From: JANJUO01 sp942492935
Lineage (GTDB): Bacteria; Bacteroidota; Ignavibacteria; Kapaibacteriales; UBA2268
Direction of reading: 5' to 3'
Assembly (NCBI GenBank): GCA_942492935.1
Contig: OW818654.1
Location: forward strand, 4,216,001 to 4,280,000
DNA length: 64,000 bases
This document shows, one piece after another, positions 43,172 through 52,444 of the stretch (positions are counted from its first letter, which is position 1; each line of letters starts with the position of its first letter). The position numbers and the translations under genes are program-made. Under the pieces are notes generated by a model that did not search any database, was not told the origin of the DNA, and worked only from the letters and a program-made list of their open reading frames with translations.

Positions 43172-43717
43172 ATGAAACAAGTGTTTATTACTTTGATTTT
43201 GATCGCAGGAATTTTGCTTTCGTCCTGTGAGCCACAAAAAGAAATTTTGACCGCTGAAAAGCGAAAAGACGAAGAAAGCAAAGTTATTACAACAATTAAT
43301 AACTACAACAAATCCAATCAAGAAAAGAATTGGTACTCATTAGTTGAGACATTGGCTGATGAAGTAGTATTCTTTGGTACTGATTCTGCTGAGGTGATAA
43401 CTTCTTTTGCTGATTACAAAAAAGCTATCGAAAAACAGTGGCAAGAGTACGAAAAAATGAATTATGGTGAATTGCAAGACATTTCAATTCAAATGGATAA
43501 CGAAGCAACTCTTGCAACTATTATTTATGGGCAGAATGTAGAAGTAATTAAAGGCAGTATTGTTAAAAATTACTATATGCGTGGAGCAAGAATTCTTAAA
43601 AAAGAAAAGAACAAATGGGTAATAGTAAGCGGTATTGTAGGTATCGTACGTTCAGATTATGACTTGCAAAATGAATTTCAAATTAAAGTAGATTCATTGC
43701 CACCTGCAAAAAAATGA
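43172..43717 (+). CDS. Lipoprotein with NTF2-like (SnoaL/DUF4440) fold
   Basis: The 181-aa protein has a type II signal peptide (MKQVFITLILIAGILLSSC) with the lipobox LSSC. The mature part has the pattern of small NTF2-like domains: a helical opening (VITTINNYNKSNQEKNWYSL), VVFFGTDSAEVITSFADY, and late strands NYYMRGARILKKEKNKWVIV. It has a good SD (AGGAGA) eight bases before the ATG. It is probably anchored in the outer or inner membrane facing the periplasm; no ligand is evident. It is monocistronic, convergent with the citrate synthase gene, and both share one terminator. Confidence 0.8.
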   Translation: MKQVFITLILIAGILLSSCEPQKEILTAEKRKDEESKVITTINNYNKSNQEKNWYSLVETLADEVVFFGTDSAEVITSFADYKKAIEKQWQEYEKMNYGELQDISIQMDNEATLATIIYGQNVEVIKGSIVKNYYMRGARILKKEKNKWVIVSGIVGIVRSDYDLQNEFQIKVDSLPPAKK

Positions 43718-43785
43718 TTAATGTTTGAATCCGATGCAAACTAAATTTTGAGTTTATTGCCATAAATTAAATGGCTATTATTAAA

Positions 43786-43826
43786 AAAAAATCCTTCCTT
43801 TGAAATAGAGGAAGGATTTTTTTTTG
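43786..43826. terminator. Bidirectional terminator
   Basis: AAAAATCCTTCC and GGAAGGATTTTT pair perfectly around an 11-base loop, with As on the left and Ts on the right. The hairpin thus serves both the lipoprotein gene and the convergent citrate synthase gene. Confidence 0.88.
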
Positions 43827-43838
43827 AATATGAATAAT

Positions 43839-45113
43839 TTATTTCGCCATTTTCATATATTTTTCAGTTGGTAATGATTTTGGTCTAACAATTGGCAATT
43901 GATATGCTCTTGCTATTACAGACTGAGCACCAATACCTAACGCTCTCGAAACACTGAATAAAACAGTATAATAGCTGAATTCTTTTAATCCATAATGATA
44001 AAGTAATGCACCAGAACCAGCATCAACATTTGGCCATGGGTCAGCAATTTTATGAACTTGTTTCAAAACATTAGGAACAACATCAAAAACTCTTGCAACA
44101 GTCAAAAATACAGGGTCTTCCGGCATATATTGTTTACCAAAAGCTAAAAACGCATCAAATCTTGGGTCAGTAATACGCAATACAGCGTGACCATATCCTG
44201 GAATTACGCGTCCTGAATTTAATGTATCCCAAGCAAACTTTTCTAACTGTTCGTTAGATGGCGCTCCATTAAATTGTTCCATAGTATCCAATACCCATTT
44301 CAAACATTCTTGATTTGCTAAGCCGTGCAAAGGTCCAGCAAGAGCATTTAGCCCAGCAGATAGAGAATAATACAAATCCGATAATGCAGAACTTACAACT
44401 GATGAAGTATAAGCACTTGCATTACCGCCTTCATGGTCGCTGTGAAGAGTTAGATACAATCTCATAAGTTTTGAAAATTCACAATTTTCATCACCGAGTC
44501 CAAGCATTTTAACATAATTTGCTGACCAGTCGAGAGAATAATCAGGTTCTATTCTTGCACCTTTATTAAATCTCTTTCTATAAACATAAGCAGCAATTGC
44601 AGGTAATTTAGCAGTAATATTGAGTAAATCTTCGAGAGTTGCTTCCCAATATTCAAATTTTTTCATTCCTTCATCATAACGTTTTGCGAATACTGAATCA
44701 TTCTGCAAAACGAGAATAGCAGTATTAAACATAGCCATAGGATGTGATTCTGCAGGCATTGAGTCAATTACATTCCATACATAAGCAGGAACTTCACCAC
44801 GTTTGCTAAGGTCTTCTTGTAAATCTTTCAATTCAGCATCATTTGGCAACATTCCAGTAAGAAGTAACCAGAGGATTTCTTCAGGTAATTTGTCCCATAA
44901 GTGTTTCAATTCAATTCCACGAATGATTAAACCTTTATCCGGTGGAACTTCAGATGTATCACAGACTAATCCTTTTACTCCACGTAATCCGCCATAAACT
45001 TGTTTAAGTGTTACTTCGGAAACTACTTTATCCCCATTTTCTTTCAAAAATGCTTTAATTTCTTCAGCTTGCTTTGGTAATGTTTCAGCGAGTTTTTCTT
45101 TTAGAAGCGACAT
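43839..45113 (-). CDS. Citrate synthase, eukaryotic (mitochondrial) type
   Basis: The 424-aa enzyme condenses acetyl-CoA and oxaloacetate. Active-site blocks are visible: LTLHSDHEGGNASAYTS, LAGPLHGLANQECLKW, SGRVIPGYGHAVLRITDPR and DPWPNVDAGSGALLYHYG. The wording and the N-terminal region (VYGGLRGVKGLVCDTSEVPP, RGIELKHLWDKLP) resemble the mitochondrial dimeric enzyme and the euk-like bacterial citrate synthases (for example that of Geobacter), not the hexameric E. coli GltA. It has a strong SD (AAGGAG eight bases before the ATG). A TATTTTTG -7 box lies about 100 bases upstream. No other TCA gene is adjacent. Confidence 0.93.
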   Translation of the reverse strand: MSLLKEKLAETLPKQAEEIKAFLKENGDKVVSEVTLKQVYGGLRGVKGLVCDTSEVPPDKGLIIRGIELKHLWDKLPEEILWLLLTGMLPNDAELKDLQEDLSKRGEVPAYVWNVIDSMPAESHPMAMFNTAILVLQNDSVFAKRYDEGMKKFEYWEATLEDLLNITAKLPAIAAYVYRKRFNKGARIEPDYSLDWSANYVKMLGLGDENCEFSKLMRLYLTLHSDHEGGNASAYTSSVVSSALSDLYYSLSAGLNALAGPLHGLANQECLKWVLDTMEQFNGAPSNEQLEKFAWDTLNSGRVIPGYGHAVLRITDPRFDAFLAFGKQYMPEDPVFLTVARVFDVVPNVLKQVHKIADPWPNVDAGSGALLYHYGLKEFSYYTVLFSVSRALGIGAQSVIARAYQLPIVRPKSLPTEKYMKMAK

Positions 45114-45672
45114 AAACTTTACTCCTTGATTATGTTAATGATTATAAAAATTACATTCAATTATTAAAAAAAATTTCAACATAAAATTTACTTTTTTCAA
45201 TTTGTAATATACAAAAATATTTTTTATCATAAAATACAATTTTTAATTGAGGTTAAATAATTTAAATTTTTTTTAATTTAAAATTTTTTTTGTTAAATTA
45301 ATATTAATTATTGCTTTAATCCCATTTAAATATAGCATATTAAAATTATTTATGTTAATAATGTAATATATATAATATGAATAAATGAATATTTTCCCAA
45401 AAATATTTTTTTTTATAACTACTCAGTCGCAGATTCATTATATTTTTATTAAATTAATAAGTAATTAATTATGGTGTCAAATTTTATTATTAACAATATC
45501 AAAATTACAAATAACGTCTTATAAAATTGAAGTACTGTTAATTGAATTTTATATATTTGTTAAAATTTATTGTATCAATTAGTAATTATAGATTTTCAAT
45601 TTCAGTTAAATAAGTTTCGTTCTAATTAGACAGATTTAAACAAAAAAATAGAAAATTTCATAAGAGCTGGCA
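45114..45672. other. Divergent regulatory spacer
   Basis: This 559-base very AT-rich region separates the citrate synthase and YbbR starts. It holds the probable citrate synthase -7 box (CAAAAATA at 45212-45219 on the plus strand, i.e. TATTTTTG on the minus strand) and one ACTACTCAGTCGCAGATTC motif near 45419. No ORF or structured RNA was recognised. Confidence 0.45.
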
Positions 45673-46638
45673 ATGGCAAATGTAAAAGAAAATCAAAATT
45701 TTATCGCGAAAAGAACGATAATTGGTTCATTTATTTTTGGAATTGCATTATGGTTTTATACAAGTTTGAATGGAGAATATACCACTTATATTAATGTACC
45801 TATTAGCGTAGTCCTGCCTGAAAGTCGAGCATTAGAAAAACCGCTACCTGAAACAGTTTCAATTCAAGTTAAAGGAAGTGGTTGGAATATTTTTAATTTA
45901 ATGTTTTTTAATACTTCAAAAAAAGTGATTGTGAATCTTTCAGACATTAAAATAACTGACAGTATTTTCAAAATTGGAAGAAATGAAATCATCAAAGGGG
46001 CGCAATCATTTGAAAAAGTTGAGTTGAGCCAAATAATCCCAGAATCTGTTGATTTAATTACAGGTGTAGTTGGAGTTTATAATGTGCCAATTGTATCGCA
46101 AGTTGAAGTTATACCTAAAAATGGTTTTTCACTTGTAGGTAATATTACATTGAATCCTACTAAAATTAGAATTAGTGGCAATGATAAGGTTGTAAGCAAA
46201 ATTAAATTTTGGACAACAAAAAATGATGTTTTTGTAGATGTTAATTCTTCATTTTCAGCTAAAGTAGAACTTACAGATTCATTATCCAATATGGTTACTG
46301 TAGGGAAAAAAGAAGTTGACATTCTGGCAGAAGTACAACAAACCGGGGAAATTACAATTTCAGAAATCCCCGTATTACTAACCGGTGGGGGTTTACCAAA
46401 GAATCATTTTATTTATCCGTCATTTGTGTCGGTTACTTTGCGTGGTGGTATCAATGCTATTGATGAAGTAAATCCAAATACAATAACAGCAAGCATTGAT
46501 TTTAATACAATAATTAACGATACTCGTGGTATTCTTATTCCAGTTATTGAAATACCAGAAAATCTTGAAGTAATAAAAATTGAGCCACCATTTATTTACC
46601 ATACAAAAAAAATACGTACAGATAAATTAAGTATTTAA
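45673..46638 (+). CDS. YbbR-domain protein
   Basis: The 321-aa protein has one N-terminal membrane segment (TIIGSFIFGIALWFYT) and then repeated YbbR-like beta domains (VSIQVKGSGWNIF; NPTKIRISGNDKVVSKI; PSFVSVTLRGGINAI). In Firmicutes and others YbbR/CdaR partners the diadenylate cyclase CdaA, but no cdaA is next to it here. The bulk of the protein lies outside the inner membrane. It opens a run of seven plus-strand genes for envelope proteins. The role is unknown; a c-di-AMP link would be by analogy only. Confidence 0.8.
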   Translation: MANVKENQNFIAKRTIIGSFIFGIALWFYTSLNGEYTTYINVPISVVLPESRALEKPLPETVSIQVKGSGWNIFNLMFFNTSKKVIVNLSDIKITDSIFKIGRNEIIKGAQSFEKVELSQIIPESVDLITGVVGVYNVPIVSQVEVIPKNGFSLVGNITLNPTKIRISGNDKVVSKIKFWTTKNDVFVDVNSSFSAKVELTDSLSNMVTVGKKEVDILAEVQQTGEITISEIPVLLTGGGLPKNHFIYPSFVSVTLRGGINAIDEVNPNTITASIDFNTIINDTRGILIPVIEIPENLEVIKIEPPFIYHTKKIRTDKLSI

Positions 46639-46753
46639 TTTATACAGTCTTTTAAATTGTTTTTTAGCAAGCAAATATATAATTCTTGTTCAATAGCAAT
46701 ACAATATTTAAGTTTGCTATTTGTGATTATTCATTTTTGAAAAAATCTTATAA

Positions 46754-47494
46754 ATGTCAGAAGAATTTAACTATAAAAAATATTTACCTTATTTACTTGT
46801 TGCTTTCATTTTTATAATGTCAGTTTACTTAATACTATTAGTTGTCGATAATTTTATTATGAATTCGATGGTTCATGATAGGGAAACTGTTAAAGTACCA
46901 AATGTAACAAATAAAATAATTGACAACGCAAAAAAAACACTATTAGCAAACGGATTAAGCCCCAAAATAAAATTTGAGCAATATAGTGAAACATATCCTG
47001 CTGGAATGGTAATATCGCAAAATCCAAATTCAAATACTGAAGTTAAAGAAAATAGACCAGTTTATCTGGTAGTGAGCAAAGGCAAGGAAAAAGTTCCTGT
47101 TCCTTCGTTGATTGGCAAGTCTTTAAAAGAAGCAAAGTATGAACTAATGAAACGAAATCTAAATATTGGCGAAGTATTTTACCAAACACATGAATATTAC
47201 GGCAAGGATACTGTATATTCTCAAAGTAAACCGGGCGGAAGTATGGTTCCTTATGGTGATGTAATTTCATTATCTGTTAGTAATGGAAGTGATATGTTGA
47301 TACCAGTACCAGTTTTAATTGGGCAAAGATTAGATGAAGTTGAAGCAATTTTGATTCAAAACGGTTTTAAATTAGGAACAATTTCGTATCAAAGTAGTGA
47401 TACTTTCCAAACAAATACTGTCATTGAGCAATTTCCAACTGAACTTGAATTAGCGGAAAAAGGTTCTTATATAAATATAGTTGTTTCTAAATAA
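46754..47494 (+). CDS. Stand-alone PASTA-domain membrane protein
   Basis: The 246-aa protein has a short cytoplasmic start, one transmembrane helix (YLLVAFIFIMSVYLILLVV) and three PASTA repeats: VKVPNVTNKIIDNAKKTLL, VPVPSLIGKSLKEAKYELM and IPVPVLIGQRLDEVEAILI. PASTA domains bind muropeptides or beta-lactams in PBPs and PknB kinases. Here no kinase or transpeptidase domain is attached. Such PASTA-only proteins are common in Bacteroidota and probably sense or bind peptidoglycan. It lies 115 bases after the YbbR gene and belongs to the same cluster. Confidence 0.85.
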   Translation: MSEEFNYKKYLPYLLVAFIFIMSVYLILLVVDNFIMNSMVHDRETVKVPNVTNKIIDNAKKTLLANGLSPKIKFEQYSETYPAGMVISQNPNSNTEVKENRPVYLVVSKGKEKVPVPSLIGKSLKEAKYELMKRNLNIGEVFYQTHEYYGKDTVYSQSKPGGSMVPYGDVISLSVSNGSDMLIPVPVLIGQRLDEVEAILIQNGFKLGTISYQSSDTFQTNTVIEQFPTELELAEKGSYINIVVSK

Positions 47495-47661
47495 AGCAAA
47501 TTATTGAGGTTTATAAATTTACATTTTTGGTAATATATCAAAAAATAATTGGTATAAGTTGTATAAATTTCGTAATTTTAAATTGCAGCGATATGTACTA
47601 TTTAATTATTATTTGGTACTATCAAAAATGGGAAGTATGTATAAATAAATGAAGTGCTATT

Positions 47662-50600
47662 ATGTTAAGAAAGCATTTTTTTTTCTATGTATTGTTTTTA
47701 ATATCAATTAGCTTACAATCACAAATTGTACAACCTTTGTATGATTTTGGCAGTAAAGGAATTGACAAAGCCGAAAAACTCTACGAAAAAGAATTAGTCA
47801 AAAACTCTGAAATTGAATTATTATCTCATATAAACAAATTTCCTGAAACTGTTTCAGGGGATAGAGCAGTCTTACTTCAAGCCAATATTGATGTAATTGC
47901 AGGAAATAATAATATAGCAGAAGCAAAACTTACAGAATTTATTACTCAGAGGTCAAATTCACCTTTCATAGCTTTTGCCGCATTGCAACGTGCAATGATT
48001 GTATTTGAATTGAAAAAATATGACCGTGCTGAAATATTTTTTGAAGCTGCTCAAATTTTTGCAGAAAATGATTTTGAAATCAGAAAAAATTTAGTTTATG
48101 CTGATTTAGCTCAAACTTCAGCTTACTGGCGTGCTGTTTCGATGATGCATATTGGCAAGCATCCTGATGCAATACCTGTATTCAAGTATTTAGCAAATAA
48201 ATATCCAGATGGCTCATATTCTGATGATGCACTATATTCATTGGGCAGATTGTATGAAATAAACTCAAAATTAGATTCTGCAATGTATTTTTATAGAGAA
48301 TCATCAAAAAAATATGCCAAATCCAATTCCATTTTAGTTAGCTTAATTAGAGAAGCTAATATTAATTTGCAACTTAGACAACCATCATCAGCATTGATTA
48401 CTATTGAAAAAGCTGAAAATATTCTAAGTCATATTGTAGCAAAGGATTCAATTGGTTTGCAATATCAATCTCAGAGTTATAGTGAAAATGCAGCTGAAAA
48501 GATTTTGTATTTAAGAGGCGAAGCATATAATATAGCTGGTAATTACGAACAAGCAAAATATGTTTATAAAAATTTCTTTGAAAAATATCCTGATTCTCCA
48601 ATGCTTATGTATGCTAAACTTGGAATGGGCTGGGCATTACTTAATTTAAGAGAATACAATGAAGCAATAGTTTATTATGACCAAATTATTGATACAGAAG
48701 ATGATAAAGAATATAAGGTTAAAGCAATAGCACAGTTATATCGTGCAATAGCTTTAAAAAGAGCGGAAAACAGAGAGCAAGCAAGAAAGGAATTATCAGC
48801 TTTATCTTTGCAACCTGCCTATCCTTATTCTGCTTTAGTACTTCTTGAACTTGGACAAATGTACTACGAAGCTGGTGAATTTGAATTAAGTCGTAAAACT
48901 TTAGAAAGAGCCGAAAGGGAATCCCAAGATGCAACAATTTCTGTTAGAGTAAATCTATTACTTGGTGCAACATTTTTAGAAATGAAACAATGGGACAAAG
49001 CTGTTATTGAATATAAAAAATCCGAAGTTTTAGCTCGAAATAGCAATGAAATAGCTATGCCAAATCGTCATTGGTATTTATCGGAAACAAAATTTAAGCA
49101 AGGTATTGCACTTGTTCAGAGTTACAGAGCAACTGAAGCAATCCCTGCATTAATGGGCTTTCTTGCTGAAAGTAAAGGTGATAATCGCTATGATGAAGCT
49201 TTGTTTTGGCTTGCCGAAGCATATTACAGAACTGATTTATTAAAAAATGCAATTGAATCTTATACAAGAATAATTAAAGATTACCCGGCAAGCCCACGAA
49301 GAGAAGAATCTATTTATGGACTCGGCTGGTCACATTTTAGATTGAAGGAATTTAATAGTTCATCAAAAATCTTCGACCAATTAATTTCTGAATTTCCAAA
49401 AACAAAATATGCAGTTGAAGTATTGACTCGACAAGCTGATGGTTATTACATTGAAAAGCAATTTTCAAAAGCTGCAGATTCTTATCGCAAAGCTTCAAAA
49501 TTATCTCCAGGTACTGATGACGGTCAATATGCGTCATATCAATTAGCTCACTCATTGTATCGTCAAGGTAGTTACGAGCAGTCAATTACTTCTTTACTTG
49601 ATTTTGCAAGACTATATGGAAAATCTCAATTTGCACCAAATGCACTATATTTAATCGGCTGGATTAGATTCCAACAGAAAAAATATAATGAAGCAATTGA
49701 TAATTTCAATTTTATGATAAATGCTTATCCTCAAAGTACTGAAGTTCCACGTGCATATTATGCAATTGGTGATGCATATTATAATATCAATCAATATGAA
49801 GAAGCAATCAAATATTACAAAATTGTGATTGAATCTTATCCAGCAAGTGCATTTGCACCTGAAGCTATTAAAAGTGTTCAATACGCTTTAATTGCATTAG
49901 GCAGAGAAGATGAGGCAATACAAATTGCAAATCAATATGTTGAAACAAATCCTGATTCACCATTTGCTCCAGAATTTCAAAAGAAAATCGGTGAAATGTT
50001 CTATCAAGGAAGAAAATATCAAGATGCAATTACTGAATATGAAAAGTTTTTACAAAAACACCCCAACAATGAAAATATTCCAGAAATTTTATATTGGATG
50101 GGAAAAAGCTATGTCAGTTTAAATCTACCTGAAAAAGCTAACGAAGCATTTTCAAATCTTGTAGCAAAATATCCTAAAAGTGAATTTGCTCCTGTTGCTT
50201 TGCTTGAAAATGGTTTATTACAATCTGAACTTGCCAATATTGACAAGGCAGATTCATTATTCCAATATATTTTAACTAAATATACTGATAATGAAAATGC
50301 TCCTCAAGCTGGTTTTGAACGTGCAGTTTTGAAATTTAAAATGGGCGATACTATTTCAGCTATTAATTTATATCTTGATGTTGCAAATAAATATAATGAA
50401 ACCGATTTTGGCGACCAAGCTCGCTATAGAGTAGCAATGTATTACAGAAACCGTTCCGACAATGATTCTGCCCGTGTTCATTTTGCAAAATTAGCAATTG
50501 TAAGAGATAATCCAAATATTGCGTCAGAATCTCAATACAGAATCGGCGAATTATATATGAGAGAAAAAAATTACGAAAAAGCTATCGAATCATTTATTGT

Positions 50601-50787
50601 TATAAAAGAGAACTTTGAAGGTTTTGAAGATTGGTACTCACTCGCACTTTTAAATTTGGGTGAATGTTACGAAAATATTGGTGATTTGGAATCTGCAAAG
50701 GGTATTTACACAGTGCTTGAACAAGTTAGACCTGATGATGATTATGGAAAAACTGCAAAAACACGATTGAAAAGAATTAAAAAATAA
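47662..50787 (+). CDS. 1041-aa tetratricopeptide-repeat periplasmic protein
   Basis: A signal peptide (FFFYVLFLISISLQSQ) is followed by about 20 TPR or TPR-like units to the very end, with consensus pieces such as AIESYTRIIKDYPASPRREE, AIDNFNFMINAYPQSTEVPR and AIKYYKIVIESYPASAFAPE. The repeats resemble the YbgF/CpoB and BamD type of TPR (x-YP-x-S), which bind envelope partners. The gene lies 24 bases before a putative outer-membrane barrel gene, and SPOR and TonB-like genes follow. I infer a periplasmic scaffold of an envelope complex. The protein is far longer than CpoB, with no coiled coil. Confidence 0.85.
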   Translation: MLRKHFFFYVLFLISISLQSQIVQPLYDFGSKGIDKAEKLYEKELVKNSEIELLSHINKFPETVSGDRAVLLQANIDVIAGNNNIAEAKLTEFITQRSNSPFIAFAALQRAMIVFELKKYDRAEIFFEAAQIFAENDFEIRKNLVYADLAQTSAYWRAVSMMHIGKHPDAIPVFKYLANKYPDGSYSDDALYSLGRLYEINSKLDSAMYFYRESSKKYAKSNSILVSLIREANINLQLRQPSSALITIEKAENILSHIVAKDSIGLQYQSQSYSENAAEKILYLRGEAYNIAGNYEQAKYVYKNFFEKYPDSPMLMYAKLGMGWALLNLREYNEAIVYYDQIIDTEDDKEYKVKAIAQLYRAIALKRAENREQARKELSALSLQPAYPYSALVLLELGQMYYEAGEFELSRKTLERAERESQDATISVRVNLLLGATFLEMKQWDKAVIEYKKSEVLARNSNEIAMPNRHWYLSETKFKQGIALVQSYRATEAIPALMGFLAESKGDNRYDEALFWLAEAYYRTDLLKNAIESYTRIIKDYPASPRREESIYGLGWSHFRLKEFNSSSKIFDQLISEFPKTKYAVEVLTRQADGYYIEKQFSKAADSYRKASKLSPGTDDGQYASYQLAHSLYRQGSYEQSITSLLDFARLYGKSQFAPNALYLIGWIRFQQKKYNEAIDNFNFMINAYPQSTEVPRAYYAIGDAYYNINQYEEAIKYYKIVIESYPASAFAPEAIKSVQYALIALGREDEAIQIANQYVETNPDSPFAPEFQKKIGEMFYQGRKYQDAITEYEKFLQKHPNNENIPEILYWMGKSYVSLNLPEKANEAFSNLVAKYPKSEFAPVALLENGLLQSELANIDKADSLFQYILTKYTDNENAPQAGFERAVLKFKMGDTISAINLYLDVANKYNETDFGDQARYRVAMYYRNRSDNDSARVHFAKLAIVRDNPNIASESQYRIGELYMREKNYEKAIESFIVIKENFEGFEDWYSLALLNLGECYENIGDLESAKGIYTVLEQVRPDDDYGKTAKTRLKRIKK

Positions 50788-50817
50788 GAATGAACAGAAT
50801 ATTTTTTTGAAATGGTT

Positions 50818-52443
50818 ATGAAAATTTTAAATTTTATTTTATTTGGTTTTTTACTGGGCATTAATTTAAGTTTTGCACAACAAACTGCAAGTGAACCAGC
50901 AAAAAATGCTCCTCAACAAACCATTGAGCCGGTTGATTTACCAACAATATTTGTTAAAGGACAATTATTGTTAAATGTTAATTCTGGGGCAAAGCAAGAC
51001 CCTGAAAAGCCATTACGACTTACAATGGAACAATTAGATTCATTAAATTCATTAGAAAAACAGCAATCTTTGCCAATTCAAATTGAAGCTATCCCTATTA
51101 GTTTATTGAAAAGTGATTATAAAAAAGGGTATTTGAATGCTGACATTGGTAGATTTGCAGTAGGAACTTTAAATGCTGGCTATGGATTGAATATAGAAGG
51201 ATATGAGCTTTTTGCAAGAGGTGGAATTGATTTTAGTGATGGTCATTTAAATAATGCAGAATATTCAAAAATATATGCAAAATTAAGTTCTGATTATATA
51301 GCACCGCAAAAATTCTTTATTTTTGGTGGCAGTCGAACAAAAACAGAATTAGAATATAAAAATAATAAATATAAACTTTATTCTGTGGCTAATCCACTTG
51401 AAAGAACTGTTCATAATTTCGATGTGGATATTGATGTTGATGGTAATTATTCCGGTGTTAGATTTCAAACAGGATTTGGATTTGAAGCATTGCAATTGAA
51501 TACAGGGGATTATAGTGCTGCAAATAATAATATTATGGGCTTTTTGAAACTACATAAATTATGGAATAAATTTTTACTTGCTGGTAATTTGTTGCTTGAT
51601 TTCAATTATCTTAGAGATAACGCAGCAAATTTCATTCAAATTGATGGTTCTGCACAATGGATTGAAAGTAATATTTCGGTAAATATAAATGGTGGTTTTC
51701 AATTAGCGGGAAGTTCAAAAGGAGTGGACAGAGGTGGATTATTGCTTGCCGGTGATATAGAATATAGAATTGATAAGATGTTCACTTTAAAAGGTGCTAT
51801 TCAATCTGGTTTGGAAAATAGAAATTGGGCAAATTTCTACAATGAAAATCCTTATATTTCAAATAGTTCCGAAGTTGATTTTGCTTACAATATTGTATCA
51901 GCTCAAGCATTTTTCTATTTTCATCCCTCTGATGTATTGGGTTTATCTATTGGTGGAAAATTCCGAATTAGCGACCGATTGCCAATTTTCACAAATTCAT
52001 TAAGAAATAATGGTTCTTTTGATTTAATTTACGAAAATGCAAATATTTCAAAGGTAATCATAGAAATGTTTTGGAATATTACCGACAAAGATAAATTTAT
52101 TACAAATTTAACATCAATTAATTCAAGTTTGACAGATAAAAACTCAAAGATTGTACCATATATGCCGAAACTAAAATTATCTGTTGATTACAACAGAAGA
52201 ATTTTAGAAAATTTTGGCACAACTTTTGGTATAGATTTTATTGGAGAAAGATTTGCAGATTTGGAAAATGAGAAAACTTTGGAAAGTTATATCAATATTA
52301 GAGCAAAATTTGATTATAATATAAATTCATATTTTTCAGTATATTCGCAATTTGATAATTTGATAAATCAAGAAATAGTAATTTTTGATGGTTACCGTGA
52401 AAGAGGAATGTTTATTAATTTAGGAATAATGTTGCAGTTTTAG
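50818..52443 (+). CDS. Putative outer-membrane beta-barrel protein
   Basis: The start at 50818 (MKILNFILFGFLLGINLSFA) gives a clean signal peptide; an ATG at 50812 adds two residues. After a Pro/Gln-rich linker the protein is a run of alternating strands with aromatic ends (YNRRILENFGTTFGIDFIGE, YFSVYSQFDNLI). It ends in the aromatic strand MFINLGIMLQF, as expected of an outer-membrane barrel. It resembles the barrel part of TonB-dependent receptors but has no plug domain. The stop is one base before the SPOR gene start, so these are tightly co-translated. The substrate is unknown. Confidence 0.75.
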   Translation: MKILNFILFGFLLGINLSFAQQTASEPAKNAPQQTIEPVDLPTIFVKGQLLLNVNSGAKQDPEKPLRLTMEQLDSLNSLEKQQSLPIQIEAIPISLLKSDYKKGYLNADIGRFAVGTLNAGYGLNIEGYELFARGGIDFSDGHLNNAEYSKIYAKLSSDYIAPQKFFIFGGSRTKTELEYKNNKYKLYSVANPLERTVHNFDVDIDVDGNYSGVRFQTGFGFEALQLNTGDYSAANNNIMGFLKLHKLWNKFLLAGNLLLDFNYLRDNAANFIQIDGSAQWIESNISVNINGGFQLAGSSKGVDRGGLLLAGDIEYRIDKMFTLKGAIQSGLENRNWANFYNENPYISNSSEVDFAYNIVSAQAFFYFHPSDVLGLSIGGKFRISDRLPIFTNSLRNNGSFDLIYENANISKVIIEMFWNITDKDKFITNLTSINSSLTDKNSKIVPYMPKLKLSVDYNRRILENFGTTFGIDFIGERFADLENEKTLESYINIRAKFDYNINSYFSVYSQFDNLINQEIVIFDGYRERGMFINLGIMLQF

Positions 52444-52444
52444 A

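Noticed and set aside
45114..45672. Riboswitch or leader RNA upstream of citrate synthase
   Set aside because: The region is nearly pure A/T with no stable stem or known aptamer sequence.
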